DNA of 53,125 bases, from assembly GCF_005893125.1 (NCBI RefSeq), contig NZ_VCJS01000078.1, positions 1 to 53,125 on the forward strand. Direction: 5' to 3'. The translations under genes and the position numbers were made by a program. Shown here piece after piece: positions 1 through 9,695 of this stretch. The DNA is from Nonomuraea basaltis (GTDB taxonomy: Bacteria > Actinomycetota > Actinomycetes > Streptosporangiales > Streptosporangiaceae). Within the stretch, counting starts at the first letter, position 1. Every line of letters begins with the position of its first letter. The notes beneath the pieces were generated by a model that was not told the origin of the DNA, did no database searches, and saw nothing but the letters and a program-made list of their open reading frames with translations.

Positions 1-51
1 AAACGTCATATCTGCCTATCGTCGGCAGCGTCAGATGTTTATAAGAGACAG
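1..51. other. Nextera adapter and index remnant
   Basis: Positions 19-51 match the Nextera read-1 transposase adapter, beginning TCGTCGGCAGCG and ending AAGAGACAG, with one base lost in the middle. Positions 1-18 look like index or primer sequence. This is library DNA, not genome. Genomic sequence begins at about 52. Confidence 0.95.
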
Positions 52-52
52 C

Positions 53-142
53 TCCCCGCCCTACTGGTGCGACTTCCTCCCGCAACAGGCCGTCCGTACG
101 ATCACCGGCCTCACGATCCCACTGGAGGAGCGCAAGAGCTGA
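53..142 (+). CDS. 3' end of an unidentified gene, cut by the contig end
   Basis: A frame open from the adapter junction reads 29 codons to a TGA at 140-142 (for example PPYWCDFLPQ, then IPLEERKS at the C-terminus). Only the tail remains and I do not recognise the family. It could equally be the end of a degraded gene, because the neighbouring frames also look decayed. Confidence 0.35.
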   Translation, partial: SPPYWCDFLPQQAVRTITGLTIPLEERKS

Positions 143-199
143 GTACCCGCGACCCACGGGCAATGCGCGCTTCGCAACGAATATGACCGGCTCTCCGTC

Positions 200-505
200 G
201 TGTGGTCGGTATGGGACGGCGACGGCATCACGGACCTCGCGCGCAAGAACTACGGCAGCCATCAACTGGCCGCGCTGCCGACAGATCTCGGTACCGGACT
301 CATCGCCTACACCGCCCGCTTGCCACGCACCAGGCCCTACTACACCACGATGCTGTTCCGGTGCGGCGACGAGCGGCCTTGGATCAGCGTCGATCTGTCC
401 GAGGTAGCCAAGGGACGTGACCCAGTGACCGACTTGACGCAACTACTCAGCTTCGCCCGCAAACGGTACGGCGAACTCCACAGATGCACCCCTAAGCCGA
501 ACTGA
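200..505 (+). CDS. Hypothetical protein, possibly an N-terminally decayed remnant
   Basis: A 101-residue frame from a GTG at 200. It stays open, without a good start, back to the stop at 142, and the upstream codons (NEYDRLSVV) read like genuine protein. Recognisable stretches include WSVWDGDGITDLARK and LLSFARKRYGEL, which look like a real globular protein rather than antisense noise. No domain can be named. Lack of a convincing ribosome site and the broken genes on both sides suggest a remnant. Confidence 0.4.
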   Translation: MWSVWDGDGITDLARKNYGSHQLAALPTDLGTGLIAYTARLPRTRPYYTTMLFRCGDERPWISVDLSEVAKGRDPVTDLTQLLSFARKRYGELHRCTPKPN

Positions 506-636
506 CAATCGCTTCTGCGTGCGACGTGTGCCATCCGATGCGACGCGCGCCAAAGTCATCGAGCAGACCCTGATCAAAGTCTCCGGCCCCCCGAGAACCC
601 CGAACGGAACGCGCTGCTCAACCGCGTCGTCGACGC

Positions 637-867
637 ATGGCGACGCCGCCACGGTCAGGGCAGCCCCAGGCCGTCACCCTCGTGGGCGGCTACGCCGGTT
701 CGGGCAAGACAGAGTTCTCCCGATTCCTGACCGACATCACCGGCTGGGCCTTCCTGGACAAGGACTCCCTGACCCGCCCCATGGCCGAACGCCTGATCAT
801 CTCCCCAGGCGGCGATCCTCACGACCGCCACTCCGAGCTTCGTACATCGGGGTACTCACAAGCGTGA
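637..867 (+). pseudogene. Truncated P-loop kinase (AAA/zeta-toxin-like fold)
   Basis: The 76 codons contain a clear Walker A motif, GGYAGSGKTEF, near residue 17, followed by LDKDSLTRPMAERL, which fits small bacterial P-loop kinases of about 180-220 residues. The homologous sequence stops at about residue 67 (DPHDRHSEL) and is followed by unrelated codons and a stop, so the lid and C-terminal half are missing. Another frame just upstream (NALLNRVVDAWRRRHG, about 604-651) also looks like protein, suggesting this stretch once encoded more than one gene. It is probably non-functional. Confidence 0.6.
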
Positions 868-901
868 CGCGACGTATGCGAGTCGTCAGCCTGGCGTGTC
901 G

Positions 902-1189
902 TCACCGCGCTTCGCCCTGCATGATCTGCTGCCACAGCGTCTCGGCGTCGCGGACCCTCATCCACGGGCTTTCTACGATGGCCGGCGGGGACACGGAGCG
1001 GTCATACCGCCGTACAAACCCCAGCCCGGCAGCCATGCAGTGCTCGAAGACCAGAAGCCAGCACTCACAGGTGTAGGCGCGGACCCGGACACGGTCTGTA
1101 CGCCGCTGGCTCCGCGACCACTGCACCGGCACCGCATCAGGGCGGGGCGAGGCAGGGTGCATGCTGTGAAAGTCGCCGAACTCAGCCAC
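902..1189 (-). CDS. Small hypothetical protein
   Basis: A 95-residue frame. I chose the GTG at 1189 (VAEFGDFHSMHP) because GGAGG lies 11 bases upstream; the frame stays open to 1300, but the extra residues look like noise. The protein has three Cys/Met-rich hydrophobic segments (for example CECWLLVFEHCMAAGL) and a C-terminal WMRVRDAETLWQQIM. I do not recognise a family. It is transcribed toward the truncated kinase and away from the GntR gene. Confidence 0.4.
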   Translation of the reverse strand: MAEFGDFHSMHPASPRPDAVPVQWSRSQRRTDRVRVRAYTCECWLLVFEHCMAAGLGFVRRYDRSVSPPAIVESPWMRVRDAETLWQQIMQGEAR

Positions 1190-1481
1190 AGGTTCACCAT
1201 CCTCCGTACCGCGTGAGCGCCCATATCCCGCCGCCGATGCCAGCGAAGACCGTGGGCGTTGGACAGGCGTTGGTGAGCGGGCGGCGAACTTCAGCCGCAC
1301 TGCGCGCTCTCATCGGCGGCCCGGCCGGAGCGCACATGCAAAGCCCCACCCGGAGGGACTCTTGGCCTTCGCTCACCAACGCCATACGGCAAGCCTATAT
1401 CAGCATGTCCTAAGCTGTCTGCTCCATTGCTAGCAATGGCTGTTCTATGGTGGAAGGTACAGAGATACATAGAGTCGTCCT

Positions 1482-1709
1482 GTGATTGAGTGGGACCCCA
1501 GGCTCTACAAGTGGGAGCAGATAGCGAATGTCGTCGCCGAACGCATCGAGAGCGGCACCTACCCTCCTCTTGCCCTGATCTCCGAGGTGAAGCTTCAGGA
1601 GGAGTTCGATGTTGCGCGTGTCACCGTCCGCAAGGCGATGGGCGCCCTCAGGGACCGAGGACTGATCACGACCAAGCCGGGCAAGGGCTCTATAGTCGCG
1701 CCGCAGTAG
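1482..1709 (+). CDS. Mini GntR-family transcriptional regulator (DNA-binding domain only)
   Basis: The 75 residues are essentially one GntR winged helix: YKWEQIANVVAERIESGTYP, then VKLQEEFDVARVTVRKAMGA and DRGLITTKPGKGSIV. There is no effector-binding domain. Such stand-alone GntR headpieces are common in actinomycetes, often near mobile or XRE-regulated genes, so this is probably full length rather than truncated. The start is GTG at 1482. The ligand and target are not visible. Confidence 0.8.
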   Translation: MIEWDPRLYKWEQIANVVAERIESGTYPPLALISEVKLQEEFDVARVTVRKAMGALRDRGLITTKPGKGSIVAPQ

Positions 1710-1806
1710 CCCTGTCGAGTGCTCCAATCGCCAAGATCAGACCCCGCTTCCCGGTGGTCATGAAGCCATGGCACGACACCGACGACCCCGAACACGAGCC
1801 ATCAAC

Positions 1807-1862
1807 GAGTAGGCTCCCGGGACGTGAGCAAGCGGATCGACTACTACAACGACCCGAGCGCC
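1807..1862 (+). pseudogene. Duplicated 5' end of a NUDIX gene (relic)
   Basis: The leader GAGTAGGCTCC, the GTG start at 1824 and the first 13 codons (SKRIDYYNDPSA) closely repeat the leader and start of the intact NUDIX gene at 3027-3083 (SQRIDYHNDPDA). Similarity fades after about 1862, where the frame runs into unrelated codons. The intact copy and this relic flank the DUF2332 gene. Confidence 0.65.
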
Positions 1863-1914
1863 GTCTGCTCATGCTCCTGCAACGTCCGAGGCTCCCCCGA
1901 CCTGGCATGGGCTG

Positions 1915-2850
1915 TCACGCGAACCAGAAGATTGCCTGCCCGTGTGGTCGGGTCCAGGCGAGCGGGGTCCCGTCCAGCGCGAGCACGTTGTACAGCTCCT
2001 CGCCCGGCGGCGTCGGCAGCGTGTTGTAGGGCAGCACGTCGGGGGCCTCGTTCGCGATCCAATGTCCGGGTAGCCTGCGTACCACCTCGGCGAACGTTAC
2101 CCGCCGCGGCGCTGGCACGTGGTACATGACCGAGCTGTGGAACACCACCAGCGTCGCGTCGGGCGGGGCCTGCGCAGCCAATGCCGGCAGGTCGTCTACC
2201 AGATCGCCTCGTACAAGCAGCGGCGGGTCGGCCGCGACGACGGCCGCAGCCGCCCGCAGCCGGGCGCGGCGATGCGTGTGTTCCGGCCAGATGAGGGCGT
2301 CGAGCCAGGCGACATCCGCGGGGTCGGTCACATCAAGCGGGTTCAGGTCCAACCCAGCCCGCCACACCACCTGCGGTAGGCCGGTCGGCGGCGCCATGTT
2401 GGTGGCCGTACAGGCGAGGACCGGTTCACCGGAGCCGACCAAGTGATCGCCGTAACGGTAGGCGTACCGGTCGGGGTAGAGGCACAGTCCGGCGGACGCG
2501 CCGACCTCCAACAGCGCGACCGGCTGCGGAAGCGCGGCGAGCACCGGCAGCAGGACGGCACACCGTCCGGCCTCGTTCGTCTGCGTGGCCCGGATGCGTA
2601 TCTCCGCCTCGATCACCGGCCAATTCGCCACCGCGTAGTCATGAAACGCTGCCGGGTCCTCAACCGGCCCGCCGAGCAGCCGGACAACGCCGAACAGCAG
2701 ATTCGGTTGGCGCTTGGCCGACGGAAGCGCGGCGAGCAACGCCAGGAGCTCGCTGTCCCGCGACACCCCGGATGCCAGACGCTCGTACGCGGGCGACACG
2801 CCGCGCGCCTGGCGCGCGGCGAACTCCGTGTAGATCGCAGCGATCGTCAT
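1915..2850 (-). CDS. DUF2332 family protein
   Basis: A 311-residue protein starting at the ATG at 2850 (MTIAAIYTEFAARQARG); an upstream in-frame ATG at 2883 is possible but adds atypical residues. The family pattern is clear: an N-terminal helical segment (SPAYERLASGV), PNLLFGVVRLL, and a central ALLEVGASAGLCLYPDRYAY resembling the glycine-rich motif of class I methyltransferases. It ends with VVFHSSVMYHV and GHWIANEAPDV. DUF2332 proteins are uncharacterised and sometimes described as methyltransferase-like; no substrate can be assigned. It is transcribed opposite to its neighbours. Confidence 0.85.
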   Translation of the reverse strand: MTIAAIYTEFAARQARGVSPAYERLASGVSRDSELLALLAALPSAKRQPNLLFGVVRLLGGPVEDPAAFHDYAVANWPVIEAEIRIRATQTNEAGRCAVLLPVLAALPQPVALLEVGASAGLCLYPDRYAYRYGDHLVGSGEPVLACTATNMAPPTGLPQVVWRAGLDLNPLDVTDPADVAWLDALIWPEHTHRRARLRAAAAVVAADPPLLVRGDLVDDLPALAAQAPPDATLVVFHSSVMYHVPAPRRVTFAEVVRRLPGHWIANEAPDVLPYNTLPTPPGEELYNVLALDGTPLAWTRPHGQAIFWFA

Positions 2851-3044
2851 GTCCCAATGATCGCAGCGAATTTCCGCCCGCACTTACTCACATCCACAGG
2901 CTGTCGCACGAAACACGCCAGCTGTTCGCCCAGGCCGTCCGCGCTCGAGCTTCGGCAACCCGCGTATGGGCAGCTTCGTCAGCCTTCCGCAACGACACCG
3001 ACGAGCCTAACGACGAACCCTCGGCAGAGTAGGCTCCTGGGGCC

Positions 3045-3518
3045 GTGAGCCAGCGGATCGACTATCACAACGACCCAGACGCGCCTGCCCCCAGCAGCCT
3101 CGTCCCCTCCGTGAACGTCGTGGTCACCAACGACGCCGGCGAGTTGCTGCTGATCCGCCGCTCCGGCAATGACAACTGGGCCCTACCCGGCGGAGCCATC
3201 GACCTCGGCGAGTCCATTCCTCAGGCAGCCATCCGCGAGACCTTCGAAGAGACCGGGATCACTTGCGAGATCACGGGACTGGTCGGCACCTACAGCGACC
3301 CTCGCCACGTCATCCTCCACACCAGCAACGGCGAGGTCCGGCAGGAGTTCTCTCTCGTCCTTACGGCCCGGCCCATCGGCGGCCAGCCGACTCCGAGCAC
3401 AGAATCTCGGGAAGTCCGCCGGGTGCCGCGGCACGAGCTCGACAACTACGGCATGCACCGCTCCATGCGGCTGAGGATCAGCCACTACCTCCAAGGGGAC
3501 AGCCCGCACATCGGCTAA
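3045..3518 (+). CDS. NUDIX hydrolase
   Basis: A 157-residue protein from a GTG start. The Nudix box is complete: GGAIDLGESIPQ, then AAIRETFEETGI (GX5EX7REUXEEXGU), at about residues 48-70. It sits in a typical single-domain fold with VVVTNDAGELLLIRR before it. Such enzymes hydrolyse nucleoside diphosphate derivatives; the substrate is not evident. The start and leader are duplicated at 1807-1862. There is no operon partner; the next gene is about 560 bases away. Confidence 0.88.
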   Translation: MSQRIDYHNDPDAPAPSSLVPSVNVVVTNDAGELLLIRRSGNDNWALPGGAIDLGESIPQAAIRETFEETGITCEITGLVGTYSDPRHVILHTSNGEVRQEFSLVLTARPIGGQPTPSTESREVRRVPRHELDNYGMHRSMRLRISHYLQGDSPHIG

Positions 3519-4076
3519 ACTCACCCCGCAGCCAGTGGTGTCAAGCATCAACCGGAACGGCCACAGCAGTCACCAGGCAGCATAGCCGCAGCTCAGAGGC
3601 GCGAAAGATCGTGCGAAAGATCGGCTGGATGAGACTTTACTCTACGGTTTCAAGGCCGCCCGCCTACGGCGGTCGGCGCGCGTTGGGGGCGGTCGCTGGC
3701 CGCGCTGCGGCTCTTCGGTCGGTCGCGGCCCACGCCGCCCACGCGTCGATCCGCATGATCAGGATGGCGGCCAGCTTCCATAGAATCCGATCTAGCACGG
3801 TGCGGCGATCCAGCCATCGCCACCTCCACCGACTGCACGAGCAAGGCAGCTCGATCCACGAACACGCCGAATCGGTCGACTCGCGACGAAGCGCCACAGC
3901 GCACAGCCAAAGCCCGCCAAGACCACCTACTGCCCGACGCCAAGATGCACCGGACACGGCCTAGCACTCAACGCGAGCACCTTAGAATAGTAGTTGCCTT
4001 GCCATTAGGGGATTGTGTGCAGGAGTCATGCATGACAAGCTCTTAGAGACGGTAACCTCCCTACCGAGGAGGTCTA
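3519..4076. other. Non-coding stretch upstream of the defence block
   Basis: There is no convincing gene on either strand in these 558 bases; the open frames have atypical composition. The stretch holds GC-rich, weakly repetitive sequence around 3655-3735 and turns more AT-rich after about 3960. It presumably includes the promoter for the operon that starts at 4077. Confidence 0.5.
4055..4073 (+). promoter_or_regulatory. Hairpin that can hide the Shine-Dalgarno of the RloA gene
   Basis: ACCTCC at 4055-4060 and GGAGGT at 4068-4073 are perfect inverted repeats with a 7-base loop. The right arm is the ribosome site, three bases before the ATG at 4077. Pairing would occlude the ribosome site. 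A regulatory role is inference. Confidence 0.5.
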
Positions 4077-5336
4077 ATGCTGCTCAGGTTCCGCGTGGCG
4101 AACTTCATGTCGCTTCGCGACGAGCAAGAGCTGTCGTTCGTGGTAGACCAGTATGGCGCTCCAGATGCCAGAGATGCTGGCGTGACGATCGACGGCAAAG
4201 CGGTGCAGGTGCACACCGTCGCAGGGGTGTACGGCGCAAACGCCGCTGGTAAGTCCAACCTGCTGCGGGCAATGGAGTTCATGCGTAGTGCCGTACTTGA
4301 CTCGCATGCGGAGTGGGCCAAGGGGGAAGGCGTTCCACGCAAGCCGTTCGCGTTTGATCCCGTCCATGCCAACGAACCTTCGTTCTTTGAGATTGATGTC
4401 GTGCTAGGAAATCCGCCGGTGCACTACACCTACGGGTTCTCCCTAAGTGATCGACGAGTCGAATCCGAATGGTTGTACGCGTATCCGGGAACCCGGCGGC
4501 ATACACGGCAAGTCTTGTTCAACCGGGACACATCGGCACGGGTCCCCTTCGAATTTCCTGGTGAAAATCTCAAGGGCCCTAAAGCAACCCTAGCCAAGCT
4601 CACCCGGGAAAACGCGCTATTCCTCTCTACCGCCGCGGCGAACAATCAACAGCAGTTGGGAGCACTCCAACGCTGGTTCGCCGATAACTTCTGGCTGGTT
4701 ACACCGGAACGAGGCCGCAAGGCTCGGGAGAATTACAGCAGACGGCAGATGCTGGGCCGGTTCAAATCTCGGATCGAGGGACTACTCCAGCACGCCGACA
4801 TGGGGATCGAGGGCATTGAAGCGATCCCCAGAGACCCCGATCCCCCGGAGATCCGCTTCGTCCACCGAACCGGCACCGAAAGGGTCACACTCGACTTCGC
4901 CGACGAGTCGCTCGGCACACGCACATGGTTCGCAATGCTGGGACCCATACTGCTCAGCCTCAGTCAGGGCGCCGTGCTGCTCGTCGACGAACTCGACGCT
5001 AGCCTTCATCCAGCGATCTCGGCCGAGGTGATCCGGCTATTCAACGATCCTGAAGCCAACTCCGAGAATGCCCAGCTCGTCTTCACCTCGCACGACACCG
5101 CGCTTTTCGGGTACCTCCCTGGAGGCCGCCCGCTGGATCGCGCCCAGGTCTGGCTCACCGAGAAGAACGACGACGGGGCGACCGATCTCTATCCGCTCAC
5201 CGCCGCAAAACCTCGACCAGACGAGAACCTCTATCGGGGCTACCACGAAGGCAGATACGGCGCCAAACCACAGTTCTCCCCAGGTGAACTAGCCTGGTGG
5301 ATCCGCCTGGAGAAAGCAGCCGAGGGCGAAAACTGA
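4077..5336 (+). CDS. RloA-like AAA15 ATPase (COG1106)
   Basis: A 419-residue ATPase of the AAA15/OLD-like ABC-ATPase class. The N-terminus, LLRFRVANFMSLRDEQELSF, is the family hallmark. Walker A is GANAAGKS (residues 53-60), Walker B is VLLVDELDASLHP (about 300-312), and FTSHDTALFG (about 338) is the switch-histidine region. RloA proteins were named for linkage to type I restriction loci and are paired with RloB. Related pairs such as AbiL and PARIS abort phage infection. The stop overlaps the RloB start by one base (TGATG), which implies translational coupling. A role as sensor for RloB is inferred from those relatives. Confidence 0.85.
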   Translation: MLLRFRVANFMSLRDEQELSFVVDQYGAPDARDAGVTIDGKAVQVHTVAGVYGANAAGKSNLLRAMEFMRSAVLDSHAEWAKGEGVPRKPFAFDPVHANEPSFFEIDVVLGNPPVHYTYGFSLSDRRVESEWLYAYPGTRRHTRQVLFNRDTSARVPFEFPGENLKGPKATLAKLTRENALFLSTAAANNQQQLGALQRWFADNFWLVTPERGRKARENYSRRQMLGRFKSRIEGLLQHADMGIEGIEAIPRDPDPPEIRFVHRTGTERVTLDFADESLGTRTWFAMLGPILLSLSQGAVLLVDELDASLHPAISAEVIRLFNDPEANSENAQLVFTSHDTALFGYLPGGRPLDRAQVWLTEKNDDGATDLYPLTAAKPRPDENLYRGYHEGRYGAKPQFSPGELAWWIRLEKAAEGEN

Positions 5337-6007
5337 TGCCACGTCCAGCCCCCGGCGTCCCACTCTATAGCCGCAACAGAGCCTTTCGCTCACAGACACC
5401 AGTTTACTTCTTCGTCGAGGGAGAGACCGAAGAAGACTACATTCGTCACCTGAACTCAGAGACAGCGGAATTTCACCTCATTATCGAGGAACGCAGCACC
5501 GACCGCAGGCGACTCGTGGAGGACGCCATCGCGCTCCGCAAATCGAGAATGGGCAAGGCCGCCGACCTGCGCAGGCCTCACGAATACCCTCGGACATGGT
5601 GCGTGTTCGACTACGACGACGATGACCGCGTCGACAGTCTCTTCCGAAAGGCAGCGCGACACGGCGTTCAGATCGCATTCTCCCATCCGTGCCTCGAACT
5701 CTGGTGGTTGCTGCACTTTCAGCCTGTGACCAGCAGTCTCGACGCCGATACGATCAAGATGAAGCTTGGCCGCCTCAGCCAGACGCGGGCCTTTCGTGGG
5801 CTGAGCAAGAACAAGCACCTGACCTCTGACCGGTGGAACGCTCTGCAAGAGCTCTATCCAACGGCCCGTATGAACGCACAGAAGCTGATCTCTCACTGTG
5901 GCTGCATCTGCCGGCCGCCGCATCATGGAGAGGATTGCGTGCCGAGCAAGCGTAGTCCATCCTGCAATATGGCCGATTTGGTCGACTCCTTGAAGATCAT
6001 CTATTGA
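5336..6007 (+). CDS. RloB family protein (TOPRIM-like effector)
   Basis: A 223-residue protein starting at the ATG that overlaps the RloA stop. It has the RloB signatures: YFFVEGETEEDYIRHL (about residues 22-37), CVFDYDDDDRVD (about 90-100) and SHPCLELWWLLHF (about 115-127, usually NPxFELWLLLHF). The glutamate and the acidic DxD cluster resemble the metal site of TOPRIM/OLD nucleases. By analogy with AbiLii and AriB it would be the toxic nuclease partner of the ATPase; this is not demonstrated. The C-terminus contains an unusual CGCICRPPHHGEDC segment that could bind metal. HsdM follows 13 bases later. Confidence 0.82.
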   Translation: MPRPAPGVPLYSRNRAFRSQTPVYFFVEGETEEDYIRHLNSETAEFHLIIEERSTDRRRLVEDAIALRKSRMGKAADLRRPHEYPRTWCVFDYDDDDRVDSLFRKAARHGVQIAFSHPCLELWWLLHFQPVTSSLDADTIKMKLGRLSQTRAFRGLSKNKHLTSDRWNALQELYPTARMNAQKLISHCGCICRPPHHGEDCVPSKRSPSCNMADLVDSLKIIY

Positions 6008-6020
6008 ACGAGGCAACCAC

Positions 6021-8451
<2,431 letters not shown>

Positions 8452-8462
<11 letters not shown>

Positions 8463-9666
8463 CTCCGCCCTTCTCCTTCCGCCTGACTGGCGTTACGTTC
8501 CGCTGGGCGATGTTTGTAATCTCGTATCGCGCGGTAAAGCACCTAATTATGTAGGGGAGAGCCCGGTACATGCGATCGGCCAGCGCTGTGTTAGAGAACA
8601 GGGTTTTGATGCATCACAAACTCGTCCGCACGATGCCAGTTTGACTAGGGGACATCTTCGTCCGCTACCAGGCGATGTTCTACTTAACTCTACTGGAACG
8701 GGAACAATTGGCCGCTCTTGCATTTTTGATATAGACGACAAATTCATTGTCGACTCCCATGTCACTATTATAAGGCCAAAACGAAATATGGCCAGCGGGA
8801 AGTGGATACAGGCTGTCCTGGCCAGCCCTGCCGGTCAGAATTTTCTGGAGACTCATTGCTATTCGGGATCGACCAACCAAGTTGAGCTTATGACCTCACG
8901 TTTGAAAACGATGAGGATTGCACTACCGCCACTGCCCGATCAGCAACAAGCAACAGAGATCCTTGATGCACTCGATAAACAGATCGCGTGGTGCAGGGAA
9001 GACATAAAGAAGCGCCAGGTGATCGAGCAGGGGATTATAGAACACTTGCTTACAGAAGTTGTTCAGTCGGACACCGGAGTCCAGTGGGATCGCCTGGACG
9101 CTATTGCCCGGGTCGACCGCGGGAAATTTATTTATCGACCCCGCAACGATTCCCGATTCTTTGGAGGGACGTTTCCTTTTATTCAGACCGGAGATGTGAC
9201 TGCGGCAGCTGGCGGCATTATCGAAAACTATTCGCAGACTCTGAATGAACTTGGCTTTAAGGGGAGTCGAGAGTTCCCGGCTGGCTCTATTGCTGTGACC
9301 ATTGCCGCCAACATCGGTGAGACCGGAATCCTCGGAAGGCCTATGTGCTTTCCCGACAGTATCGTTGGCGTGGTCGTGCACAAGCCACACTCGAACCGAT
9401 ACGTCGAGTTGTGCCTCCGAAGAGCGAAGCGCCAGTTCAGAGCCCATGCCCCACAGAGCGCGCAGGCAAACATCAATCTAGAAGACCTGCGACCCTTCAG
9501 GATTCCGCTGCCTCCTCCAGAAGAGCAGCGGAAGATCGCTCGAATCTATGAGAGCCATATGGAACTTATCACTCGAGAGTGTCACAAAGTAGATAAACTA
9601 CAGCAAATCCGGCAGGGGCTGATCGATGACCTATTGTCGGGTAAGGTGCGGCTCAAGTTGGTGTGA
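8452..9666 (+). CDS. Type I restriction-modification specificity subunit HsdS
   Basis: 404 residues with two target-recognition halves. TRD1 is about 5-160 (WRYVPLGDVCNLVSRGKAP), followed by the conserved helix PPLPDQQQATEILDALDKQI. TRD2 is about 215-350, followed by PLPPPEEQRKIARIYESHM and a C-terminal helix ending LLSGKVRLKLV. It defines the DNA sequence recognised by the M2S and R2M2S complexes. The gene is visibly richer in A and T (for example 8560-8800) than hsdM and hsdR, as is usual for TRDs exchanged by recombination. Its stop overlaps an upstream in-frame GTG of hsdR. Confidence 0.93.
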
Positions 9667-9695
9667 GGCCTGGTCAGCGGCGACGGAGGCACGAG

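Noticed and set aside
3650..3967. Open frames on both strands before the defence block
   Set aside because: Low-complexity Arg/Ser/Ala translations without motif, start signal or family resemblance.
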